Of a stretch of 7,858 bases of DNA, positions 1 to 5,870 are shown one piece after another; within the stretch, counting starts at the first letter, position 1; each line of letters begins with the position of its first letter. The notes beneath the pieces are model-generated. The model searched no databases and had not been told where the DNA came from. It was given only the letters and a program-made list of their open reading frames with translations. The position numbers and the translations under genes are program-made. The DNA is from Candidatus Dadabacteria bacterium (lineage in GTDB: Bacteria; Desulfobacterota_D; UBA1144; Nemesobacterales; UBA2774), in assembly GCA_004356555.1 (NCBI GenBank), contig SMWY01000045.1, positions 1 through 7,858 of the forward strand, given 5' to 3'.

Positions 1-266
1 CAAGTGGCCCGCAGAGTAGCTCACTATTTATGGCTACAGTCGCCACATATCTTGCTCCGGGATTCATTGTTATGGGAATGAGATTTGAATGTGAATTCCG
101 CGCTCCTGTAAGACCGGATATGGAACTTCAAATTAGATGGGCGGTTAAAACTGTAGTCCCAAAACCAAGACTTAACGGCTATATTGTGACTAACGAGGGC
201 GGTATCTATGATAAAGATGAAGAATTACTTTGGAGCAAAGGAACGGCCCTTATTATCCAGAAATAG
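1..266 (+). CDS. MaoC-like / hotdog-fold acyl dehydratase domain protein, 3' end only
   Basis: The reading frame is open to the left edge (codons in phase from base 3) and ends at TAG 264-266, so about 87 C-terminal residues are visible and the true start lies outside the window. The ATG at base 30 is internal to this open frame and is probably not the start. The visible part has the look of the second half of a hotdog domain: a helix-like segment (FMATVATYLAPG), then strands with the F-x-x-P-V-x-x-D pattern (CEFRAPVRPDMEL) typical of MaoC-like dehydratases and thioesterases, and a final strand ending SKGTALIIQK, like the closing 'G-x-A-x-V' strand of the fold. Such proteins act on acyl-CoA or acyl-ACP thioesters in the cytoplasm. 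The catalytic region is not in view, so hydratase, dehydratase and inactive relative cannot be told apart. It converges with the LLM gene after a 50-base gap. Confidence 0.55.
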   Translation, partial: SGPQSSSLFMATVATYLAPGFIVMGMRFECEFRAPVRPDMELQIRWAVKTVVPKPRLNGYIVTNEGGIYDKDEELLWSKGTALIIQK

Positions 267-299
267 ATCTATAAACTTTGACTTTAGATAGCTGTTTTT
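267..299 (+). terminator. Possible weak terminator hairpin after the hotdog gene
   Basis: ATCT (267-270) can pair with AGAT (286-289), extended by AAA/TTT around a small bulge, and five T residues follow at 295-299. The stem is short and AT-only. The position, between two convergent genes, is right for a terminator, but the structure is weak and this call is tentative. Confidence 0.25.
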
Positions 300-316
300 C
301 ATTTTAAAACAAAATC

Positions 317-1342
317 TTATTTCACATACGGCATGACTTCATTTGAGAATAGCTTCATAGACTCCATTGCTTCACTGTGACTTAAACCGGGGAACTTAAA
401 TCTGCAAATAAGTGGGTCTATAGGAACTGCCTCTTTATATTTATTAATGGTTTCTATACATTCCTCCGGGCTTCCGATGATCGATTGCTCAAGAGCAATA
501 TCGTAAAGTGAAGGATCCGCAGGATCGGAGATGAGATTACCTTCTCTGTCAACAAAAGACCCCCAGGAGGCATAACGTTTTGCAGTATAAGTTATATGTT
601 CTTTAATCTTTTCCCATGCTTTTACTCTGCCATCCCTAGAAACATAGATCTCCCTTACAACAGGCTGTTCAATTTTATCCGGATCATAACCAAACTCCGT
701 GAGAAAACCCCTGTGCATATCGATTAAGTATTTTATGATCGGGATAATTCCGATTGCGGCTATAAATAATGGGGTGTTCATGCGTGCCGCGCGCTTTATT
801 GCAGGTTCTGAAAAAGCACCTATCCATATCGGCAGGGGATTCTGAACAGGCTTCGGCGTTACATTTATATTTTCATAATTGTAATATTTTCCGCTAAAGC
901 TAAATTCACCTTCGGACCAGGACTTATTTAATATCTCAATACTCTCTTCCATTCGACCCTTTCGTTCTTTTAAGGATCTTCCAAAAACATCAAATTCTTC
1001 CTGCCTATAGCCAAGCCCGAGACCCAATATAAATCGTCCATTCGAAATCAGATCCACAGTCGCGGCATCCTCTGCGGTCCTTATGGGATCATGAAGTGGC
1101 ATTAAATAAATACCTGTCCCTATTCTAATTTTTTTTGTACGGGCAGCTATAGCGGCCGCTGTAACTAACAATGACGAACAATAGCCATCGTCCAGCAAGT
1201 GATGCTCGGTAAGCCACGCAGACTCAAAGCCATAATCCTCAGCCGCGGTTATTTCCTCCAGCATCTCAGAATACAGATCCTTATGATCTCTTGGATTATG
1301 TGGTGGTGATTGTAGGCTGTAATATCCAATTCCAAATTTCAT
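317..1342 (-). CDS. LLM class flavin-dependent oxidoreductase (bacterial luciferase-like)
   Basis: This is a 341-residue protein of the usual length for the luciferase-like monooxygenase superfamily, a TIM-barrel fold that uses reduced flavin (FMNH2 or F420H2). Visible family features are the N-terminal strand KFGIGYYS, the TEHH motif at residues 45-48 (W/E-x-H region near the flavin), the DPIRTAEDAATVDLISNGRF stretch at 85-104, the glycine-rich GLGLGYRQEEFDVFG at 107-121, R-x-x-R/E-E around 127-133, the PKPVQNPLPIWIGA strand and loop at 163-176, and the C-terminal IIGSPEECIE at 288-297 typical of the group. Substrate and cofactor (FMN versus F420) cannot be decided. The ATG is preceded by GGAGG nine bases upstream. 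It is the last gene of the three-gene - strand run, 103 bases after the SDR, and may be co-transcribed with it. It is cytoplasmic, with no signal peptide. Confidence 0.88.
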   Translation of the reverse strand: MKFGIGYYSLQSPPHNPRDHKDLYSEMLEEITAAEDYGFESAWLTEHHLLDDGYCSSLLVTAAAIAARTKKIRIGTGIYLMPLHDPIRTAEDAATVDLISNGRFILGLGLGYRQEEFDVFGRSLKERKGRMEESIEILNKSWSEGEFSFSGKYYNYENINVTPKPVQNPLPIWIGAFSEPAIKRAARMNTPLFIAAIGIIPIIKYLIDMHRGFLTEFGYDPDKIEQPVVREIYVSRDGRVKAWEKIKEHITYTAKRYASWGSFVDREGNLISDPADPSLYDIALEQSIIGSPEECIETINKYKEAVPIDPLICRFKFPGLSHSEAMESMKLFSNEVMPYVK

Positions 1343-1351
1343 TTAAAATTT

Positions 1352-1356
1352 CCTCC
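1352..1356 (-). promoter_or_regulatory. Shine-Dalgarno GGAGG of the LLM gene
   Basis: GGAGG on the - strand lies nine bases before the ATG at 1342-1340 and supports that start. Confidence 0.7.
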
Positions 1357-1445
1357 AATTATTTTTTATCTAAATTTTAAAAACCCCTTCAATCATTATT
1401 TTATAAGGACTCTTTTAACAAAATTAGATCGATATAAAGATTGCG

Positions 1446-2333
1446 TTAGTTTTTATTCCAACTTTCTAAACCTAATGAAGTTAAATGTTCTTCTTGTGCG
1501 ACGACCTGAGCTTCGTTTAACTCTCGGACACCAGCTGTTGCGACGTTGCCAACAACAGTTCTAATCGGGCGTTCACCGGCGGGAATGTCTATCAATATTT
1601 TAACTGCGTCCGCAATCCAAACAGGACCGGGTGCATCATCAGCTGTAATGGCCCCCATCATTGCACCGAACATTTTTTCCTTATGTTTGTTAAATTCGGC
1701 ATATTCTTCATCAATCTCAGTATTATCAGCAGCAGCAAATTTACCCATTATTTCTGTGTTAAACGCACCTGGCTCGATAATAACCGAGTCAATTCCATGT
1801 GAAGCTAATTCATAATTAAGGCCTTCAGCAATTGATTCTACTGCCCATTTTGTCGAATTGTAGATTCCATGAAAAGGCAAATAGACTCTCCCCCCAGCAC
1901 TTGTAATTTGAATTATTAAGCCTGATTTGCGTTTGCGCATGCTCGGTAATACAGCCTGGTTAACACGGAGCGGACCAAATACATTTGTATTAAACATTGC
2001 TTGTGTTTGGTCCATGGAATAAGCTTCAATCGGACCATGTCCTACGATACCTGCATTGTTAACAACAACATCCAAATAACCTGCATCATTAAGTATAGAC
2101 GAAATCGCCTGATTTACAGATTGATCATCTGAAACATCAAGCTCTACAACTTTTAAACTAAGCTTCCGCTCATTTGCCCATTGTTCAAGGCTCTTGGCGG
2201 CGTCCGCATTTTTGCCATGGATCCCCCGCGCGGTAGCAAATACCTGATGCCCATCATTTGCAAGCTTTTCCGCAGTTTGTCTGCCAAAGCCTGAGGTTGC
2301 ACCTGTGATTAATATGTTTAATTGCTTACTCAT
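1446..2333 (-). CDS. Short-chain dehydrogenase/reductase (SDR), NADP-type
   Basis: A 295-residue classical SDR with a Rossmann fold that oxidises or reduces a hydroxyl/carbonyl group with NAD(P)(H). The diagnostic motifs are intact: TGATSGFG at residues 10-17 (TGxxxGxG nucleotide loop), NNAG at 92-95, Asn117 in the N-x-x-G segment, Ser145 in ITSAGG, and the Y158-N-S-T-K162 catalytic pair. An EPGAFNT segment follows at 187-193. Arg36 at the end of the second strand (FATAR) suggests NADP(H) rather than NAD(H). The start is set at the ATG at 2333 (MSKQLN), because AAAAGGAGG ends six bases before it. A longer form from an upstream TTG (2357) would place that ribosome site inside the coding sequence. 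The ADC-like gene ends 68 bases upstream and LLM begins 103 bases downstream, on the same strand, so they may share a transcript. The substrate is unknown. Confidence 0.93.
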   Translation of the reverse strand: MSKQLNILITGATSGFGRQTAEKLANDGHQVFATARGIHGKNADAAKSLEQWANERKLSLKVVELDVSDDQSVNQAISSILNDAGYLDVVVNNAGIVGHGPIEAYSMDQTQAMFNTNVFGPLRVNQAVLPSMRKRKSGLIIQITSAGGRVYLPFHGIYNSTKWAVESIAEGLNYELASHGIDSVIIEPGAFNTEIMGKFAAADNTEIDEEYAEFNKHKEKMFGAMMGAITADDAPGPVWIADAVKILIDIPAGERPIRTVVGNVATAGVRELNEAQVVAQEEHLTSLGLESWNKN

Positions 2334-2339
2334 ATTATG

Positions 2340-2348
2340 CCTCCTTTT
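2340..2348 (-). promoter_or_regulatory. Shine-Dalgarno AAAAGGAGG that fixes the SDR start
   Basis: A near-ideal ribosome binding site on the - strand, six bases before the ATG at 2333-2331. It argues against the eight-residue longer form that would begin at a TTG at 2357. Confidence 0.8.
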
Positions 2349-2401
2349 GTGAATCAAGTTATTTGAAAATAGTTATCCTGTTCTTTAATGTTAGGGAAGT
2401 A

Positions 2402-3181
2402 TTATTTTTTGGCTGTCGTTTTTGACTCGTGAATTACCTGATACTGAGGATATACAAAACTTCCCTTTATCCAGACTGCCCAATCTACTTTTTTGGGTTT
2501 TAGTTTGTATAGAGGATTATCTTTTGGCATTTCAAAAGTAACGGTTGGATTTTCTGTCTTAACCGGGTATCCAATCCATGGAATAGGGTATTTAACAACC
2601 TGCTGTATCTGCGGGGTTTCCAAGAGACCAAAGTAATTTAAATGCCCGCCGCCGACTCCCTCAAACTCCGAGCCGACATCGGCCGTTGATACAATAAAAG
2701 GTTTGCCATCCACTTCGAGCGTTGCGGTGAGTTTTCCGTCTTTTACACTTGTTGTAGTAAATCCCTCTTGCGCAGGTATGCCTGCTGCCTTGGTAAACTT
2801 CCTCATTTTGGGGGAGCTATTAAAATAATAGGTGAAATATCTGCCAGGAAATCCCGCAGGAGCGTCCTTTGTATAGGAATCATGCCCCTTAACTTCAACA
2901 GTTACATAAGTCAGTGTATAAGCTCCGAAGCCCGATGTTTCTATCCCGTCCGGCACTGTATACATATTTAGAACCACTCTATTGTTAGGATGAGGTTCTA
3001 ATCCTTCAGGTAGAAATGCTTTTAGAGCTTTAGGATCGGCCTCATACCCGATTATAAACATCCATGCGTTAGTTACCAATTGGGGCGGGGGCAACGTATC
3101 TTCCTCTGCACTTAAACTACTCATTGGTAATGCAAGCAAAATCATTACAAATAAAAATTTAACTTTGAATAGATTCTTCAT
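2402..3181 (-). CDS. Exported acetoacetate decarboxylase-fold protein, probably without the catalytic lysine
   Basis: A 259-residue protein. Residues 1-25 form a signal peptide: basic start (MKNLFKVK), hydrophobic core (FLFVMILLALPM) and a probable cut after SLSA; no lipobox cysteine follows. The mature part resembles acetoacetate decarboxylase (ADC)-like proteins: DPKALKAFLPEGLEP at 49-63 matches the family's 'LP-x-G-L' opening, then GAYTLTYVTVEVKG at 86-99, the GRYFTYYFNSSPKMRKFTKA region at 113-132, and GIPAQEG at 134-140 where ADC enzymes have G-x-P-K-K with the Schiff-base lysine. Here that pair reads A-Q, so the classical decarboxylase chemistry looks lost. VDGKPFIVS at 157-165 fits a later strand. 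The start chosen is the ATG at 3181, seven bases after AAGGAG; an upstream GTG (3217) would bury that site and spoil the signal peptide. It is first in the run, divergent from the LysR gene. Function is unknown; ligand binding or an unrelated hydrolytic role is possible. Confidence 0.68.
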   Translation of the reverse strand: MKNLFKVKFLFVMILLALPMSSLSAEEDTLPPPQLVTNAWMFIIGYEADPKALKAFLPEGLEPHPNNRVVLNMYTVPDGIETSGFGAYTLTYVTVEVKGHDSYTKDAPAGFPGRYFTYYFNSSPKMRKFTKAAGIPAQEGFTTTSVKDGKLTATLEVDGKPFIVSTADVGSEFEGVGGGHLNYFGLLETPQIQQVVKYPIPWIGYPVKTENPTVTFEMPKDNPLYKLKPKKVDWAVWIKGSFVYPQYQVIHESKTTAKK

Positions 3182-3188
3182 TTCTTTT

Positions 3189-3194
3189 CTCCTT
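3189..3194 (-). promoter_or_regulatory. Shine-Dalgarno AAGGAG that fixes the ADC-like start
   Basis: AAGGAG on the - strand lies seven bases before the ATG at 3181-3179. This start exposes a clean signal peptide, whereas the in-frame GTG at 3217 would add twelve polar residues ahead of it. Confidence 0.75.
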
Positions 3195-3254
3195 GTTTGG
3201 TTATTTACTGTGCTCACTGTGATTTGATCCTTTTCTTATCCTGTTTTTGGTATT

Positions 3255-3283
3255 ATAATATGTACTGCGTTATTGCCAGTCAA
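3255..3283 (-). promoter_or_regulatory. Sigma70-type promoter for the ADC-like/SDR/LLM run
   Basis: On the - strand TTGACT (3283-3278) is followed after 17 bases by TATTAT (3260-3255), close to the -35/-10 consensus with ideal spacing. Transcription would start near base 3248, giving a leader of roughly 65 bases before the ADC-like ATG. The spacer contains an ACTG-N9-CAGT inverted repeat, so a regulator bound there would sit on the promoter. Confidence 0.6.
3264..3280. promoter_or_regulatory. Inverted repeat ACTG-N9-CAGT, candidate LysR operator 1
   Basis: ACTG at 3264-3267 and CAGT at 3277-3280 are perfect inverted half-sites. The element overlaps the -35 box and fills the spacer of the - strand promoter. 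It shares the ACTGC start with a second repeat 43 bases away. Binding by the adjacent LysR protein is an inference. Confidence 0.4.
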
Positions 3284-3306
3284 TCAGTTTGTTTGCAGGC
3301 TGATCA

Positions 3307-3320
3307 CTGCATATACGCAG
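3307..3320. promoter_or_regulatory. Near-palindrome CTGC-N6-GCAG, candidate LysR operator 2
   Basis: CTGCATATACGCAG equals its own reverse complement at 12 of 14 positions. It lies 31 bases before the lysR ATG and overlaps a weak candidate promoter for that gene (TTGTTT at 3289-3294, TATACG at 3312-3317, 17 bases apart). This arrangement would suit autoregulation, a habit of many LysR regulators. Confidence 0.42.
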
Positions 3321-3351
3321 AGTTAGAAAGTTATTAAATAGGAGATAGGCA

Positions 3352-4233
3352 ATGTACAACTGGGATGATTTAAGAGTTTTCCTCGAAGTATCTAAAACAC
3401 TAAATCTGTCCAAAGCTGCAAAGCAGCTAGATATAGATCAGACAACTGTCTACAGAAGAATATTAAGATTTGAGAGGAAAACCGGCAAAAAGCTCCTTAA
3501 GAAGACACGGCAGGGCTATATACTAACCCCTTTGGGTGAAGGTCTGGCAAAAAAGTCAGCTAAGTTGCATGAAGAGATAAAGAAGATAGATATGTTCATA
3601 GAAAATAACCTGTCTGAAATATTCGGGTCTGTAAATATTACAACTACTAATGTTATAGCAAACGTTGTTCTGCCGCCTCTACTTGTTAAATTTCACAAGC
3701 TATATCCTCAATTAAAACTTGAGATTACTGTAGCTGAGGAATTTTTCGATATGTATAAAAGGGAGGCAGATCTGGCGATACGCTCATCCGACGTCGTAGA
3801 GCCTTATGAGCACGCAGTAAAAATAGGAAAAGGCGCCTGGGCTTTGTATGCGACAAAGGACTATTTAAAGGGCAAACCAAAAATTAACTCTACTAAATTC
3901 TATTCAGACAACTATTTCATTTTAGGAAGTGAAAAGATAGCTCATATAAAGTCGACAAAATGGCTAAGAACTAAAGTAGAAGAGGAGAACATCTCACTTA
4001 AAGCAAATTCTATGGAAAGTATATACTCCGGTGTTAAGGCTGGTCTTGGAATTGGACTTCTTCCATCTGTTTACAAAAATATGGACCCTTCTTTAATTGA
4101 GCTTAGTAAGCCTGATCCGAAGTTCGGTTCTCCAATATGGTTGATAACTCAAAAGGAAATTGTAAACAGTGAGAAAATAAAAATTTGTCTGGATTATTTT
4201 TACAAGGAATTAAAGAGTATATTCCGATATTAA
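3352..4233 (+). CDS. LysR-family transcriptional regulator
   Basis: A 293-residue protein of normal LysR length. The N-terminal winged helix-turn-helix is clear: WDDLRVFLEVSKTLNLSKAA at residues 4-23, the recognition helix around DIDQTTVYRRI at 27-37, and the wing with LLKKTRQGYILTPLGEGL at 48-65. A linker helix follows, then the periplasmic-binding-protein-like effector domain from about residue 91 (GSVNITTT), ending with SGVKAGLGIGLLPS at 226-239, a conserved LysR segment. The recognition helix has Tyr where many relatives of the 'NWDDLRxFL' group have Ser (VSRRL). AGGAG lies seven bases before the ATG. It is transcribed away from the ADC-like/SDR/LLM run, the classic layout for a LysR protein controlling its divergent neighbour. 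The inducer cannot be inferred. Confidence 0.93.
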   Translation: MYNWDDLRVFLEVSKTLNLSKAAKQLDIDQTTVYRRILRFERKTGKKLLKKTRQGYILTPLGEGLAKKSAKLHEEIKKIDMFIENNLSEIFGSVNITTTNVIANVVLPPLLVKFHKLYPQLKLEITVAEEFFDMYKREADLAIRSSDVVEPYEHAVKIGKGAWALYATKDYLKGKPKINSTKFYSDNYFILGSEKIAHIKSTKWLRTKVEEENISLKANSMESIYSGVKAGLGIGLLPSVYKNMDPSLIELSKPDPKFGSPIWLITQKEIVNSEKIKICLDYFYKELKSIFRY

Positions 4234-4335
4234 GATGACCTCTAGCAGATAGCAAGTTATTAAATCCCTCCAGAGTGCTCTAACGCATAGATGTTTTATC
4301 CATTATAACCTAGGACTTTAAAAAACCATATAAAC

Positions 4336-4365
4336 TTAAGTTATTAGGTATATGTATGGTATTAT
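4336..4365 (+). promoter_or_regulatory. Candidate extended -10 promoter for rph-rdgB
   Basis: TGGTATTAT (4357-4365) is an extended -10 element, with a partial -35 TTAAGT (4336-4341) 18 bases upstream. The predicted start near 4372 leaves a leader of about 25 bases containing the ribosome site AAGGGG (4385-4390) before the rph ATG. The -35 box overlaps a perfect 10-base palindrome, AACTTAAGTT (4333-4342). The rest of the 164-base gap after lysR shows no convincing terminator. Confidence 0.45.
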
Positions 4366-4397
4366 TCCCCAACTAATTTCTACAAAGGGGATCGTAA

Positions 4398-5114
4398 ATG
4401 GGCGCAAAGAAAAGAAAGTGGGATCAGCTTAGAGCGGTAAAAATCACCCGGGGAGTTATGAAAAACGCGGAAGGGTCAGCACTTATTGAAATGGGGGACA
4501 CCAAGGTCCTATGCGCCGCAACGGTCGAAGAGAAAGTCCCGCCATTTTTAAGAGACACGGGAAAGGGCTGGGTTACAACTGAGTATGCAATGCTGCCAAG
4601 AGCGACCACGGAAAGGGTAAGAAGAGACAGTGTCAGGGGTCGCATTGGCGGAAGATCGCACGAAATACAGAGGATCATCGGCAGGGCATTAAGGGCTGTA
4701 ATTGATCTGGACAAACTTGGTGAGAGGTCTATAACCATAGACTGTGACGTGCTGCAGGCAGACGGTGGAACCCGAACAGCATCAATCACCGGGGCATTCG
4801 TAGCGCTGTCAGAGGCAGCAGAATTTTTAAGCACAGAGGGATTAGTTGAAGATAATCCAATAAAGGATTTTATTGCCGCCGTTAGTGTAGGAATTATAGA
4901 CAATAAACTCGCTCTTGATTTAGACTATGAGCAGGACTCCCATGCCGAGGTGGATATGAATGTGGCAATGACCGGAGCTGGATTACTGGTAGAAGTGCAG
5001 GGGACAGCCGAAGGAGAGCCGTTTAGTAAAAACAGACTGACAGAAATGATTAAACTTGCAGAAAAAGGCATAAAAGAGCTTATTAAGAAACAAAAAGAAG
5101 TACTTGCAAAATAA
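4398..5114 (+). CDS. rph: Ribonuclease PH
   Basis: A 238-residue protein of normal length. RNase PH is a phosphate-dependent 3'-5' exoribonuclease that trims tRNA 3' ends and works as a ring hexamer in the cytoplasm. Signature segments run the full length: QLRAVKITRG (10-19), EGSALIEMGDTKVLCAATVEEKVPPFL (25-51), GWVTTEYAMLPRAT (57-70), GGRSHEIQRIIGRALRAV with Arg86 (84-101), ITIDCDVLQADGGTRTASITGA (112-133) with the phosphate-binding GTR at 124-126, and the catalytic acids Asp180 and Asp186 in EQDSHAEVDMN, then EVQGTAEGEPFS (199-210). The usual N-terminal R-x-D/x-G-R motif is replaced by MGAKKR. A stop codon lies directly before the ATG, so this is the real N-terminus. rdgB begins five bases after the stop, indicating one transcript and probable translational coupling. 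Confidence 0.97.
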   Translation: MGAKKRKWDQLRAVKITRGVMKNAEGSALIEMGDTKVLCAATVEEKVPPFLRDTGKGWVTTEYAMLPRATTERVRRDSVRGRIGGRSHEIQRIIGRALRAVIDLDKLGERSITIDCDVLQADGGTRTASITGAFVALSEAAEFLSTEGLVEDNPIKDFIAAVSVGIIDNKLALDLDYEQDSHAEVDMNVAMTGAGLLVEVQGTAEGEPFSKNRLTEMIKLAEKGIKELIKKQKEVLAK

Positions 5115-5119
5115 AAGAC

Positions 5120-5731
5120 ATGATTAAAGAAGTCGTACTAGCAACGGGGAATAAGGGGAAGGTAAAAGAATTTTCCAACCTTCTTGAAGGAGTATTCGGG
5201 GAAATCATCTCTTTGAGTGATCTTGGCTCTCCGCCCGAGGTTATTGAAGACGGGCTGACCTTCCGAGATAACGCCCTAAAGAAGGCCCGCGAGATTGCTC
5301 AATATTCAGGCAAACTAACCCTGGCAGATGATTCGGGTCTTGAGGTAGACGCTCTAAATGGACAGCCTGGGGTGTACTCTGCAAGATATTCGGGCGAGGG
5401 CGCTACTGATAAAACTAATATCGACAAGGTATTAGCTAAGCTAGGGAATAATCCCAATAGAAAAGCCAGATTTGTATGTGTTTTAGCTCTAGTTGATCCA
5501 AATGGAGAGGAGTTAGTTGTCGAGGGATTTTGTGAGGGTGTTATTCTGAGTAAACCAAGAGGCGAGGGCGGATTTGGATATGACCCGGTCTTTTACTTGC
5601 CCGATAAAAGAAAAACGATGGCCGAATTAGAACCTGAATTAAAAAATACAATTAGTCACCGTGCAAATGCCCTTAAAAAGCTTAAAACTGAATTGGAGCG
5701 CAAAGGAAGCTTTAAGAAATCATATAATTAG
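5120..5731 (+). CDS. rdgB: XTP/dITP (non-canonical purine NTP) pyrophosphatase, RdgB/HAM1 family
   Basis: A 203-residue protein of normal family length. The enzyme hydrolyses dITP, ITP and XTP to the monophosphate and pyrophosphate, keeping deaminated purines out of nucleic acids. Motifs in order: the substrate loop TGNKGK at residues 9-14, EDGLTFRDNALKKA at 43-56, the catalytic and metal-binding LADDSGLEVDAL at 68-79 (Asp71 in the position of the general base), GQPGVYSARYSG at 81-92, GGFGYDPVF at 150-158, and the base-recognition SHRANAL at 179-185. All key residues are present. The ATG lies five bases after the rph stop and has only a poor purine-rich ribosome site, so it likely relies on coupling to rph. 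The rph-rdgB pairing is common in bacterial genomes. Confidence 0.97.
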   Translation: MIKEVVLATGNKGKVKEFSNLLEGVFGEIISLSDLGSPPEVIEDGLTFRDNALKKAREIAQYSGKLTLADDSGLEVDALNGQPGVYSARYSGEGATDKTNIDKVLAKLGNNPNRKARFVCVLALVDPNGEELVVEGFCEGVILSKPRGEGGFGYDPVFYLPDKRKTMAELEPELKNTISHRANALKKLKTELERKGSFKKSYN

Positions 5732-5783
5732 TGACAATCTATCAAATTATTTTCATTATCTAAAAAAAATTCATTAATTGGTA

Positions 5784-5812
5784 TTGCAAGATCGAGAGCT
5801 TTTGACTATATT
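5784..5812 (+). promoter_or_regulatory. Candidate sigma70-type promoter for pyrG
   Basis: TTGCAA (5784-5789) and TATATT (5807-5812) are separated by 17 bases in the 139-base gap between rdgB and pyrG. The predicted start near 5819 gives a leader of about 50 bases. I saw no strong hairpin with a T tract in the leader, so there is no visible attenuator. Confidence 0.45.
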
Positions 5813-5854
5813 AATAAAGACCTGCACGGTCCCGCCTTAAATTCATTAAATTTC

Positions 5855-5859
5855 AGAGG
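5855..5859 (+). promoter_or_regulatory. Probable ribosome binding site of pyrG
   Basis: AGAGG lies 11 bases before the TTG start, a longer spacing than usual. It is the only purine-rich site near the start. Confidence 0.45.
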
Positions 5860-5870
5860 TTTTTAGTTAG

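Noticed and set aside
1343..1445. Possible internal promoter before the LLM gene
   Set aside because: The region is very AT-rich and gives several poor -35/-10 pairings on the - strand (for example TTGTTA or TTGAAG with A-rich -10 boxes); none stands out.
1546..1815. Open frame of 89 codons on the + strand
   Set aside because: It lies fully antisense to the SDR gene, whose motifs are intact, and shows no domain or ribosome site.
2768..2971. Open frame of 67 codons on the + strand
   Set aside because: Antisense to the ADC-like gene; its composition looks like a mirrored frame with no recognisable features.
4424..4903. Open frame of 159 codons on the - strand
   Set aside because: Antisense shadow of the highly conserved rph; Ser/Thr/Pro-rich low-information translation.
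5767..5849. Direct repeat AAATTCATTAA, two copies 72 bases apart
   Set aside because: Only 11 AT-rich bases in an AT-rich spacer, so chance is a good explanation; mentioned only as part of the pyrG leader.
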